From a virus: 59,118 bases of DNA. A model generated the notes under the pieces. That model was not told the origin of the DNA. It did no database searches and worked only from the letters and a program-made list of their open reading frames with translations. Shown one piece after another: positions 1-6,939 of this stretch (positions within the stretch are counted from its first letter, which is position 1; each line of letters opens with the position of its first letter). The stretch lies in IMG/VR virus record IMGVR_UViG_3300047494_000124, positions 1 through 59,118 of that record; one strand, written 5' to 3'. A program made the position numbers and the translations under genes.

Positions 1-127
1 GTCTGGGCTGAAGCAAAGCGCCAGGCGATCGAGGCCGCGGCCGGCATATCCTGAAACATTGTTGCGCGCTCGCCAGAGGCGCAGGGGCGGGGCTACAGGC
101 CCGTCTCGGTCTCAGCGGCCCGGAGCA
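1..127. repeat. Terminal direct repeat, left copy (circular assembly overlap)
   Basis: These 127 bases are identical to the last 127 of the window. A repeat of exactly this length is what a de Bruijn assembler using k=127 leaves when a contig closes on itself, so the molecule is best read as circular (or circularly permuted) with 58,991 unique bases. Positions 1..54 are the 3' end of the small Zn-protein gene that begins near the right edge, with its TGA at 52..54. A genuine short terminal repeat cannot be excluded from sequence alone. Confidence 0.93.
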
Positions 128-281
128 CCGCCGCGCCAGCGTGAGGCCGGCAGAGCGGGACGCCATTGATCCGGTGGCTGGCTTTGGTCGGGCATGTCTT
201 TCCCTTCGACCAGCGGTTCGGCTTGAGGGCCGCGGCGCACCTGGTTGCGGGCTCGGCGCGCTCGAGCTCGTGGGTGGTCAC
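93..281 (-). CDS. Small Cys/His-rich protein, possible zinc finger
   Basis: A 62-residue protein of unknown function. Two cysteines in the first half and a C-terminal 'LCRPHAG' (C-x2-H) suggest a single bound zinc ion. Its ATG overlaps the TGA of the upstream J-domain gene by four bases, so it is probably translated by coupling as the last gene of the leftward early operon. It converges on the plus-strand gene that crosses the circle junction, with only 38 bases between and no clear terminator. The start is fixed by the ATGA overlap. Confidence 0.7.
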   Translation of the reverse strand: MTTHELERAEPATRCAAALKPNRWSKGKTCPTKASHRINGVPLCRPHAGAAVLRAAETETGL

Positions 282-922
282 GGGTAGGTGGACGGGAAGG
301 TCACAAAGGCGGTGGCGAACTGCGGCCGCTCGGCGTCAAACTCGTAATCCGCCATCCAGGTGCGGGCCAAGCCCAGGATGCGCAGCCGCTCCTCGACCTG
401 CTTCTGGGTGCCCTCCATGGTCCGGACGCGCTCCTCCAGGATCAGCGCCAGCATGTTGGGCTTGTCCTGGTCGCCCTTCTTGCGCTTCCGGCGCCAGCGC
501 TTGGCCAGCTTGCGCGCGAGCTTCATGGCCTTGCGGATGCCGTCCAGCTCCTGGTTCATCTGCTGGACGCCTGTGTCCAGGCTGGCCAGGATGCCAGCCT
601 TCAGGTCGACCTGGGCCGGATCGCGGTTGTGCTTGATGGCGGTCTGGACTGCGTCGTCCAAGGCGCCAGCCACAATCTCGATGATCGCGGACTGGGTATT
701 GTCGACGGGTGCGTCCTCGAACTTGCCGGTCCGGTCATATTTGGCGCGGCGGTCCGGATCGATCAGGACATCGTGGGCGAGCCGCAGCGCGCCGAACTTC
801 TCGGCCGTGCCGCCGGCGTCGGGATGGGCTTTCTTGGCCTGCTGGCGGAAGGCGCGCTTGATGTCGGCCTCGCTGGCGCCGGGCGGCAAGCCCAGCTCGC
901 CATAAAGGTCCCGATCAGCCAC
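278..922 (-). CDS. J-domain (DnaJ-like) co-chaperone
   Basis: The protein has 214 residues. The first 60 form a J domain: 'DLYGELGL' at the start, the diagnostic HPD tripeptide at residues 33-35 and the closing 'RRAKYDR' segment. J domains stimulate the ATPase of DnaK/Hsp70 and deliver clients to it. There are no Gly/Phe, zinc-finger or substrate-binding modules of full DnaJ; the rest is a charged helical region that probably binds a phage-specific partner. No DnaK is encoded here, so the host one would be used. I chose the GTG at 922 because it gives the normal J-domain start and overlaps the preceding stop; an upstream GTG at 943 would add seven residues. Confidence 0.88.
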   Translation of the reverse strand: MADRDLYGELGLPPGASEADIKRAFRQQAKKAHPDAGGTAEKFGALRLAHDVLIDPDRRAKYDRTGKFEDAPVDNTQSAIIEIVAGALDDAVQTAIKHNRDPAQVDLKAGILASLDTGVQQMNQELDGIRKAMKLARKLAKRWRRKRKKGDQDKPNMLALILEERVRTMEGTQKQVEERLRILGLARTWMADYEFDAERPQFATAFVTFPSTYP

Positions 923-1112
923 GGCGCAGCTCGTAATCACCACACCACTCTGACGGAGCCGTCATTGGCCATTCCCCGCACATCGAAATAGGCGCGTGCG
1001 CTGGGTCAAGTACCGGGGCGCGGCGGTGGCAGGTTCCATTCATCGGCTGCCGGTATTCTGGCGCGGACTGGTAGAACCGGCAGCTAGCGCAGGTGTCAAT
1101 CCTATCGGCCAT
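915..1112 (-). CDS. Small Cys-rich phage zinc-ribbon protein
   Basis: A 65-residue protein with cysteines at about 8, 11, 28, 45 and 57. The pattern CxxC, then CxRRAP, then W-x-CG resembles a family of small phage proteins whose function is unknown; zinc binding is inferred. The ATG begins 'MADRIDTC'. Its 5' end overlaps the preceding gene by 11 bases and its 3' end overlaps the J-domain gene, so it is a coupled operon member. Confidence 0.8.
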   Translation of the reverse strand: MADRIDTCASCRFYQSAPEYRQPMNGTCHRRAPVLDPAHAPISMCGEWPMTAPSEWCGDYELRRG

Positions 1113-1332
1113 GCTCGGCCCTCCTCTTCGCCACCTCGGCCAGCAGCGCGTCCACCGATGGCGACCCCGGCGGCCGGCGCGTGAATTCCTTGCCGCAGCT
1201 GCAGAACACCCGCTTCGTGTCCCAACCCCACCAGCGGAAGACCCGCCAGATGTCATGGCCGCCGCGGAGCAGCCGCAGGCCCGTCCAGATGTGGACTGCG
1301 GCCCTCCAGCGGGCGCGTAGCTGCAGGCTCAT
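1102..1332 (-). CDS. Small Trp-rich hypothetical protein
   Basis: I do not recognise this 76-residue protein. It is rich in Trp and Arg in the first half ('VFRWWGWD'), has a CxC pair near the middle and a helical C-terminus. It starts at an ATG overlapping the stop of the preceding 22-codon gene and its end overlaps the next gene, an arrangement typical of genuine coupled phage genes. The Trp/Arg-rich half might contact nucleic acid or membrane, but nothing shows which. Confidence 0.6.
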   Translation of the reverse strand: MSLQLRARWRAAVHIWTGLRLLRGGHDIWRVFRWWGWDTKRVFCSCGKEFTRRPPGSPSVDALLAEVAKRRAEHGR

Positions 1333-1397
1333 AGGATCAGCCCCAGCACGCCGCAGACGCCAACGATCACGGCCATGACAGCCAGATAAATGCGCAT
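1329..1397 (-). CDS. Tiny single-span membrane peptide (22 aa)
   Basis: After an 'MRIY' start the peptide is almost entirely hydrophobic (Leu, Val, Ile, Ala, Gly), enough for one membrane span. Its ATG lies two bases after the stop of the deoxyribosyltransferase-like gene and its TGA overlaps the next ATG, so translation would be coupled at both ends. Tiny single-span peptides of this kind are common in phage early regions but their role is unknown. Support is positional and compositional only. Confidence 0.45.
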   Translation of the reverse strand: MRIYLAVMAVIVGVCGVLGLIL

Positions 1398-1399
1398 TA

Positions 1400-1888
1400 T
1401 CAGAATTCCTGCGCTTCCGACGCAGTTCCATCCATCTCGGTAACGACATCCGGACGCACCAATGCCCGCATTTGCGCAAGGGCCACCGTCAGCGACGGAA
1501 CCACCCGGACCCGCTGGCGGTACATACTCCAGGGCAGGATGTCCCGGTGTGGCAGCCGGACATGGCCGGTGGTGGCCTCGGTGATGACATCCACCCCGTT
1601 CCCGTCGCCGGCAATCCAGCACTTCTTGCCCCGGCCGATCGCATAGCCGATCTCAACCAACGATCCTTTCAGGTGGTCGCCAGGCTCGACGTAAAGCAGG
1701 AAGAAATGGGCGGCGACGATGTCGTCGAAGTTTTCCTGCTGCCAGTGGGTGACGGGTTTGAGCCGCTGGCGCCCAGCGTCGGCGGTGTCCAGCCAGCGGG
1801 CGTTGAAATGGAATCCGTCCTGGCTCACCGCTTTGAGCTTGGCGGCATGCTCGAGCTTGGCCGAAGTGTATACCTTGATCTGCTGCAT
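1400..1888 (-). CDS. Nucleoside 2-deoxyribosyltransferase-like protein
   Basis: A 162-residue protein resembling the nucleoside 2-deoxyribosyltransferase-like fold: an N-terminal 'VYTSAKLEHA' strand-loop-helix, a central 'FFLLYVEPGD' strand followed by 'EIGYAIGRGK', which carries the conserved Glu expected for the catalytic nucleophile, and a C-terminal helix. Family members exchange bases on nucleosides or hydrolyse them; related folds cleave nucleotides in defence and counter-defence. The start at 1888 is chosen because AAGGG sits just upstream of the ATG; 16 further upstream codons are open but lack support. Its substrate is unknown. It lies between a winged-helix remnant and small early genes. 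Confidence 0.75.
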   Translation of the reverse strand: MQQIKVYTSAKLEHAAKLKAVSQDGFHFNARWLDTADAGRQRLKPVTHWQQENFDDIVAAHFFLLYVEPGDHLKGSLVEIGYAIGRGKKCWIAGDGNGVDVITEATTGHVRLPHRDILPWSMYRQRVRVVPSLTVALAQMRALVRPDVVTEMDGTASEAQEF

Positions 1889-1889
1889 T

Positions 1890-2090
1890 TTACCCTTCCA
1901 GCTGTTTCTTGAGCGTCCGTGCAGCCGAGAGAGCATTGGCCAGATTGGCGATCAAGGTATCGATGATGGCGGTTGGTGCTTTCTTACCCTCACGCGGGAG
2001 AAGGCGGTAGGCGCCCTGCCTGGAGACAGTGGCGATGGCATTGCGGCCAATCTTGGCACGCAGGTTCTTAACCAGCGTGTGGCGTCGTAA
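1890..2090 (-). pseudogene. Winged-helix domain remnant without its own start
   Basis: In the frame offset from the DHH gene, about 65 codons read like the C-terminal half of a winged-helix DNA-binding domain: 'LVKNLRAKIG' followed by 'IATVSRQGAYRL' matches the recognition helix and wing of OmpR-type domains (HIxxLRxKLG ... TVxGxGYRL). No ATG, GTG or TTG precedes it before the frame runs into out-of-frame DHH sequence near 2090, and its first helices are missing. It looks like the 3' half of a regulator gene left by a deletion, unless a frameshift joins it to the DHH protein. Confidence 0.5.
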
Positions 2091-2743
2091 GCGTCCTGCA
2101 TGATCGTGTCGCAAACGCTGCGGTAGTAGCGCCAGATCGGGCGGCCTTCCTCGATCAGGCGCGCCACCCCACGGGCGATGATCGTGTCCCAGGTCTGGAA
2201 GTCCTGCGGATAGCTGCGCAGGGCGATGGTGAACTGGTCGCCGTCTGGCAGCGCCTTGCGCCACAGGTCCCGGTCTTCGATGTAATCGATGAATTCCGGG
2301 CGAGCGTCGAATGCTGCTGCGGCAGCTTGCTCAACCGTCGATCGGTGCGCCAGGTTGTTGAAGAAATCCCAGGCGATGCCGGCGCCGCTGCGGTTCATGT
2401 CGAACAGGCACCCGACAACCTTGGCCGGTGCTGCCTTCAGCTTCTGGCCCCATTCGTGAAATGACACACCCGCCGGCGGCAGACCCGCCAGGTCGGCCTG
2501 CGCGGTCTTGTGGTGGTCCAGAATAAGCAGGGTGGCGCAGTCGGCGATCATCTGGTCGATCACCGGGCGCTTGTAGCTGAAGTCCACCAGGATCACGTCC
2601 CGGGCGGTCACGTCCGGCGGTTCCTTCTGGTAGACGCCAGGATAGAATTCGACGCGGTCTTCGCCCAGCGCGCGCCGGACAGCCCATGCGGCGGCAAAAC
2701 CATCATCACACGCGCCATGGTACATGCACAAAATCTTGCTCAT
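1952..2743 (-). CDS. DHH-family phosphoesterase, C-terminally truncated
   Basis: The 263-residue product starts 'MSKILCMYHGACDDGFAAAW', has 'VDFSY' and the signature 'DHHKTA', and continues with 'YIEDRDLW', all typical of the catalytic domain of DHH phosphoesterases (metal-dependent hydrolases of short oligonucleotides or cyclic dinucleotides). The expected C-terminal DHHA1 substrate-binding domain (ending in a GGGH motif) is absent; after 'DAYDATRW' the frame continues into Arg/Pro-rich sequence that is antisense-like and overlaps a winged-helix remnant. The gene therefore looks truncated by a deletion near 2085. The second of two tandem ATGs is preferred because GGAG is six bases upstream. 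Confidence 0.8.
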   Translation of the reverse strand: MSKILCMYHGACDDGFAAAWAVRRALGEDRVEFYPGVYQKEPPDVTARDVILVDFSYKRPVIDQMIADCATLLILDHHKTAQADLAGLPPAGVSFHEWGQKLKAAPAKVVGCLFDMNRSGAGIAWDFFNNLAHRSTVEQAAAAAFDARPEFIDYIEDRDLWRKALPDGDQFTIALRSYPQDFQTWDTIIARGVARLIEEGRPIWRYYRSVCDTIMQDAYDATRWLRTCVPRLAAMPSPLSPGRAPTAFSRVRVRKHQPPSSIP

Positions 2744-2764
2744 CATCGTCTCCGGGGTTGTGAC

Positions 2765-3553
2765 CTAAGCGGCCTTGTCTTCGTCTTTCAGCTCGATCAT
2801 GCGCGAGAGCAGGTCGGCCGCCGACACCTGCAATTCCTTCTTGGTCTTGGAAAGACCATCCCAGGCGGCGTCCCTGGCGGCGTCCCTGCCGGCATCCCAG
2901 GCGGCGGCCCTGGCGGCGTCCCAGGCGGCGGCCCTGGCGGCATCCCAGGCGGCATCCCAGGCGGCGGCCCTGCCGGCGGCCCAGGCGGCATCCCAGGCGG
3001 CATCCCAGGCGGCGGCCCAGGCGGCGGCCCAGGCGGCATCCCAGGCGGCGGCCCTGGCGGCATCCCAGGCGGCATCCCAGGCGGCATCCCTGGCGGCATC
3101 CCAGGCGGCGTACGCATCTGTGCGGACAGCCTCGAGCGCAGGCATGAGCGACGGGCATTGCGCGAAATCGGTAATCTCGGGCAGTGACGCGAGAAGGTCG
3201 GCCTGCTTGTCCAACTTTGCCAGCCGCAGCCACGCGACAGTGTGGACGCGAATCAGCCAGTCGGCCGACATGGTGGCGCGACGCTGTTCGAGCGCGGGAG
3301 AACCTTTGGTGCCGACAAGGCGCGGGATAAACGGAAGCAAGATGGCGGTGCGCTCATCTTCCGGAAGCCAATCGTTCCAACTGCGCATAAAGGCTGAAAG
3401 AACAGGGCAACTGCATGCTGTATGATCCGACCACGGCTCACGCGCGATATAGGCCACGGCCTCCATGGCGCACATCTCGGCACCTTCGCGGTGAGCGCCG
3501 GCGGCAAGGACTTTCACTTCCGAGAGCCGGTCAGTATCGATTTCAGGCTTCAC
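2765..3553 (-). CDS. Tetrapeptide-repeat protein (AAWD/AARD repeats)
   Basis: A protein of 262 residues. The N-terminal ~150 are ordinary, with a Cys pair 'ACSCPV' and several Trp; they are followed by 21 consecutive tetrapeptides of the type A-A-W-D, in which W alternates with R, D with A, and the second A with G. About 30 charged residues close the protein. The repeats are encoded by perfect-length 12-bp units. A GTG at 3553 is preferred over the GTG at 3589 since AAGGA lies eight bases upstream. A Trp/Arg every fourth residue makes a stripe on a helix, suggesting a long amphipathic or self-associating rod. Function unknown; the gene sits in the early operon. Confidence 0.85.
   Translation of the reverse strand: MKPEIDTDRLSEVKVLAAGAHREGAEMCAMEAVAYIAREPWSDHTACSCPVLSAFMRSWNDWLPEDERTAILLPFIPRLVGTKGSPALEQRRATMSADWLIRVHTVAWLRLAKLDKQADLLASLPEITDFAQCPSLMPALEAVRTDAYAAWDAARDAAWDAAWDAARAAAWDAAWAAAWAAAWDAAWDAAWAAGRAAAWDAAWDAARAAAWDAARAAAWDAGRDAARDAAWDGLSKTKKELQVSAADLLSRMIELKDEDKAA
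2859..3110. repeat. 21 tandem 12-bp repeats
   Basis: The consensus unit on the plus strand is TCCCAGGCGGCR. Twenty-one units follow each other without any insertion. Variation is confined to four positions: T/G at 1, A/T at 5, G/C at 7 and G/A at 12. On the coding (minus) strand three of these change the amino acid (D/A, W/R, A/G) and the fourth is silent. Because the unit length is a multiple of three and lacks stop codons in any frame, several spurious reading frames cover it on both strands. Confidence 0.95.
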
Positions 3554-3612
3554 AGGGTTTTCCTTTCTGGCTGGACTATCTGGTGGCACGCAAGCATCCG
3601 GCTTTTAGCCGG

Positions 3613-3843
3613 TCAATGGCGGCGTGTTTCACGACGAACAATTCCCAGCGGCGAGACCGTGATGACCTCGCAATACCTGCAGCGGTAGACATCGCCTGGC
3701 CGGCAGGCTCCCAGCCCAAGGCAGATCGTGATCGTCATGGGCTCGCCTTCTTCGGCTGCCGCCAGCTTGGCGGTGGCGATCGCGGCCTGGATTCCTTCTT
3801 CGCGGATAGGCTCGATGGACAGGATATCGCTGTCGTCGCTCAT
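3613..3843 (-). CDS. Small hypothetical protein with one CxxC
   Basis: A 76-residue protein, acidic in its first half, with 'CRYCEVITV' near the end; a single CxxC is too little to assign a zinc fold without dimerisation. The ATG at 3843 overlaps the TGA of the GcrA gene (ATGA), so it is probably co-translated with it; an upstream in-frame GTG at 3849 is less likely. I do not recognise a family. A partner role for GcrA is possible only by position. Confidence 0.7.
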   Translation of the reverse strand: MSDDSDILSIEPIREEGIQAAIATAKLAAAEEGEPMTITICLGLGACRPGDVYRCRYCEVITVSPLGIVRRETRRH

Positions 3844-4370
3844 TCCCACATGCTCACCTGGCCGCGGCGCGCCGGGTAGCGCTTGCCGTTGGCGCGGCGC
3901 CCATCCTGCTCACCAACCTGCCGAGCGCTGGCGGCAAGTGGCTGATAGACGATCTTGCAATGCGCCTCGCAGTAGGGCTTCCCGGTCTTGGGCGCGTTGC
4001 CGCAGAAATGGAATTCACGGTCTTGCGGTTCTCCGATCGGCCAACGGCATGTTCGATCCGTCACCGTCTCCAGCGTCACGAAGGCGCCGTTCTCCAGCAC
4101 CAAGGGCGGCTCAAGCGACATGGTGGGCCTCTGCACCGGAACGGGGGGCTTGGGCTTGGAGGTTTTCACCGGAGGCGCTGGCAGGTCGTTGCGCTGGCCC
4201 TGCCGGCTTGCCCGCTCCGGCAGCTGAAGGCGGTGGACCTTGCCGAGAACCGCTGACCTGGTGGCGCCCGCTATCTGGCGAGCGATCTGGCTGCAGGACT
4301 GGCCACCAGCCCACATGGTCTTGAGCTGCTCGACCTGGTCGTCGTTCCAATCGACGCGCGCTTCGGGCAT
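3840..4370 (-). CDS. gcrA: GcrA-like cell-cycle transcription regulator
   Basis: This 176-residue protein matches GcrA from end to end. The N-terminal helix-turn-helix reads 'W-N-D-D-Q-V-E-Q-L-K' then 'AVLGKVHRL', a Pro/Lys-rich linker follows, and the C-terminal domain has 'CRWPIGEP', 'FHFCG' and 'PYCEAH'. In Caulobacter GcrA binds the sigma-70 housekeeping holoenzyme and activates promoters with GANTC sites methylated by CcrM. A phage copy may redirect host RNA polymerase to phage or S-phase promoters. The start at 4370 overlaps the stop of the upstream gene by one base and gives the family's normal N-terminus. No CcrM-type methylase is visible in this genome, so it would read host methylation. 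Confidence 0.93.
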   Translation of the reverse strand: MPEARVDWNDDQVEQLKTMWAGGQSCSQIARQIAGATRSAVLGKVHRLQLPERASRQGQRNDLPAPPVKTSKPKPPVPVQRPTMSLEPPLVLENGAFVTLETVTDRTCRWPIGEPQDREFHFCGNAPKTGKPYCEAHCKIVYQPLAASARQVGEQDGRRANGKRYPARRGQVSMWE

Positions 4371-5401
4371 CAGCCGGTCCTCCGGGGGATGGCAACGACA
4401 TTCAGGGCCCGGTTGCCGTAATCGACATCTGGGCTTTCCCGCAGGTCCCGCAGGTCCTTCCATTCGTGAAAACGTCCGTTGGGGTCGGCTGGGAAGGCGC
4501 CGCGTGGATGGCCGCCCTGTTCCTCCCAGCGCTGCTGCGCAAGCGACACGAGGTCGGCCGGGGCCGCGCATGACCCGCTGCGTGGCCTGGGCCCGTATTG
4601 CGGGGGCCACCAGCCAGATTCCAACCAACGGGCAAGCCGCTTGCTCCAGCCAGATTCGTCGGTTTGCTCGATCGGCGCGTTGGCCCGCTGCTCGGCAATC
4701 GCCGCCGTCAGTTTTCTGGCATCGCGCTTCGCTTCGAAGGCCTTCCGGAAATACGCCAAGCTGCCAAGGTCGCGCGGGACCGAGCCGGCGGCGCGCCGTT
4801 CCTGGATCGTCGCCAGGATGTCGAGCTCGAAGTCGAAGCCATCGGCCTCGAGCCGGACGAGCTCCTCGATAAACCGAGGACCTCCCCGGCTGGTGGACAG
4901 GTCGAACCCAAGGGCGGTGCCCAGCCTATCGACCTTGCGGATTTTCTCTTGGAACGTGGTTGGCGGCACTACTACTTTGGGTGTGGGTGTAGCTATGGGT
5001 GTTAGTGGCATTTTCTCCTTGGCATCGTCGGACGTCTGATTTTGCTGAGGAATTTCTGTTTTCTCCGGACTTTTCCCGGACTTTTCCCAGCGTTTTCCCG
5101 CCCGTTTCCGCTGCGTTTCCGAGAAGTTTCCCGCCTCTTTCAGGACAGAATCGACTCGGTTGGCCTTCAGCAAACCGTCCTCAACCCAGACCTTCCCCTT
5201 ACGAAGAAGCGATGCCTTTACGACTCGGAGCTGGTTGCCGTGGCACCCAAGCAGGCGCCGCAGAAGGGTGTCATCATCGGGCAGTAATCCATCCCGGCTG
5301 TAGAGTAGATCGATGATCTTGTTGTAGGCCCCGCATTCCTCAAGGGTGAGCTCGGCCATGCCCGCCAGCGCTGCGTCTGGGTCCCGTTTGTAGAATTTCA
5401 T
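4370..5401 (-). CDS. DUF1376-domain replication protein
   Basis: The first ~90 residues of this 343-residue protein are a DUF1376 (YdaU-like) domain: 'MKFYKRDPDAAL', 'LTLEECGAYNKIIDLLY', 'LLRRLLG' and 'RVDSVLKEA'. In phages this domain occurs at the N-terminus of proteins encoded beside the replicative helicase and is thought to act in origin recognition or helicase loading. A basic linker and a Ser/Thr/Pro-rich stretch lead to a C-terminal helical domain. The ATG at 5401 has GGAGGG three bases upstream. It is immediately downstream of the DnaB-type helicase gene, consistent with an initiator/loader pair. Confidence 0.82.
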   Translation of the reverse strand: MKFYKRDPDAALAGMAELTLEECGAYNKIIDLLYSRDGLLPDDDTLLRRLLGCHGNQLRVVKASLLRKGKVWVEDGLLKANRVDSVLKEAGNFSETQRKRAGKRWEKSGKSPEKTEIPQQNQTSDDAKEKMPLTPIATPTPKVVVPPTTFQEKIRKVDRLGTALGFDLSTSRGGPRFIEELVRLEADGFDFELDILATIQERRAAGSVPRDLGSLAYFRKAFEAKRDARKLTAAIAEQRANAPIEQTDESGWSKRLARWLESGWWPPQYGPRPRSGSCAAPADLVSLAQQRWEEQGGHPRGAFPADPNGRFHEWKDLRDLRESPDVDYGNRALNVVAIPRRTG

Positions 5402-5439
5402 TTTCCCTCCAAAGCCCAAATCCCGGGCGGATCAAAATA

Positions 5440-6939
5440 TCAAAATGGCTTGTTGTCGAGGGCTAGTTGCGGTGCTCGCCCAGGAATGGGCTTCTCTGGA
5501 CGTATGGCAGAGCTCGCTATGTCGATGAAATGCTTTGTTGTTTTGGTCTCGCCCGACCGCTGCTTCAGCACTTCGATCTCGAGCACGTTCCTGCACTTCT
5601 CCAGCTCGAACTCTGCCTTTGATGTCTGACTGTCGTCCTTGGCCGTGCGCAGCGCCGCATTGGCGTAATACTCGCCGCGGTACAGGCCCAGCACGATATC
5701 CGCGTCCTGCTCGATTGAGCCGGAATCCCGGAAGTCAGCCATGAACGGCCGCTTGTCATCCCGCTTTTCGATGTCGCGCGAAAGCTGGGCCAGCAGCACG
5801 ACGATCGATCCCGTGCGCTTCGCTAGGCGCTTGGCCGCGCCGGTGATCTCTGACAGCTCGTCGACCCGGCGGCCGCGGTAGCGATCTTCTGGCATCAGGA
5901 TGTGGAGATGGTCGATCACGATCAGGCGAAGGCCCGGCCTGCGCGCAACTCGAGCACGGGTGATAGCCGCGATCCGACTCATGGTGACACGGTCCTCGCT
6001 GAAAACCGAGATGGGCAGTTCGCGTATCAGGCCATTGGCCAACGTGGCACGCTCCAGCTGGCCGCCGGTGGCGCGCATCTTGACCAGGTCTTCGTAGTGC
6101 AGGGGTTTCAGGCCCTGCTCGATCGCCTGGTCGTAATCCTGGTCGCATATCAAGCGCGCCGATGTTTCACGGGACGGCATCTCGATCGACCACCAGTCGG
6201 CCGGAATTCCCTGCAGGGCAGCTTCACGACATAGGTTTTCCCCCAGGACGCTTTTGCCCATACCGGGGCGACCGCCGGCCACGATCAAATTCTCCGGGAA
6301 CAGGCCACCCAGGACTTGGCCGAGCTCGCCAGAAAGCCGCATGCCGAATTCTTGCTGCGTGACAGCCTGGGCGCTGATCTGTCTCAGCAGGGCATCGCCC
6401 TGGTCACCAGCTCCAAGTTCAACCGTCCTGGAAGTCTGCTTTTCGCTGATCTCGTCGGCGATCCGAACGACACCCTCGAGGGCTGGCATAATCGCCTGGG
6501 GCGTACTGACCCCGCGGCCGGTGATGGCGTCTTCTGCCTCGCCGATCGCCCACACAGCTCGGCGCCTAATCGATAGGTCCAGCACCATCTCCGCCAGCGG
6601 CGTGACGTCCGGGGTAGAGCCGTAATAGCGGGCCAGGTTGGCGAGGTAAAAGGCCGCCTCGCGGCCAGGGGGCGCCTCTTCGCGCTCCAGCTTGTTGATC
6701 TGCTCCACCGCAGGGTTGTGCTTGATCCAGGCGTTCAAGCTAACAGGGCTTATTGCCCGACCCTCTTCGTCAAAGCTGAATATCAGTTCGCAGATAAGCT
6801 GATGAATTTCATGGAAGAAATCGGATGGCTGAACGATGGCGCGGGCCACTGATGTATGGCGTTCCGGATGTGCCAGCATGGCGCCGAGCAAGGTTTGCTC
6901 GGTAGCGTCGTCGTATAGCGGGTGCTTGGCTTCTGACAT
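5440..6939 (-). CDS. dnaB: DnaB-type replicative DNA helicase
   Basis: A 499-residue RecA-fold helicase. An N-terminal helical domain ('EQTLLGAMLAHPE', residues 14-26) is followed by Walker A 'GGRPGMGKS' (222-230), Walker B 'LIVIDHLHIL' (339-348), motif 'LLAQLSR' (382-388) and a C-terminal 'SIEQDADIVLGLYR' close to motif H4. It unwinds DNA ahead of the host polymerase at the replication fork. It is the first gene of the leftward operon, directly downstream of the divergent control region. Length and motif order match phage DnaB proteins; it lacks the primase domain of T7 gp4, so host DnaG is presumably recruited. Confidence 0.96.
   Translation of the reverse strand: MSEAKHPLYDDATEQTLLGAMLAHPERHTSVARAIVQPSDFFHEIHQLICELIFSFDEEGRAISPVSLNAWIKHNPAVEQINKLEREEAPPGREAAFYLANLARYYGSTPDVTPLAEMVLDLSIRRRAVWAIGEAEDAITGRGVSTPQAIMPALEGVVRIADEISEKQTSRTVELGAGDQGDALLRQISAQAVTQQEFGMRLSGELGQVLGGLFPENLIVAGGRPGMGKSVLGENLCREAALQGIPADWWSIEMPSRETSARLICDQDYDQAIEQGLKPLHYEDLVKMRATGGQLERATLANGLIRELPISVFSEDRVTMSRIAAITRARVARRPGLRLIVIDHLHILMPEDRYRGRRVDELSEITGAAKRLAKRTGSIVVLLAQLSRDIEKRDDKRPFMADFRDSGSIEQDADIVLGLYRGEYYANAALRTAKDDSQTSKAEFELEKCRNVLEIEVLKQRSGETKTTKHFIDIASSAIRPEKPIPGRAPQLALDNKPF

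Noticed and set aside
2859-3110. CRISPR array
   Set aside because: Repeats are 12 bases, directly adjoining with no spacers, and coding.
2510-3187. Collagen-like Gly-x-Pro repeats on the plus strand
   Set aside because: The 12-bp repeat is open in every frame on both strands. Only the minus-strand frame has a ribosome binding site, normal flanking protein and fits the operon.
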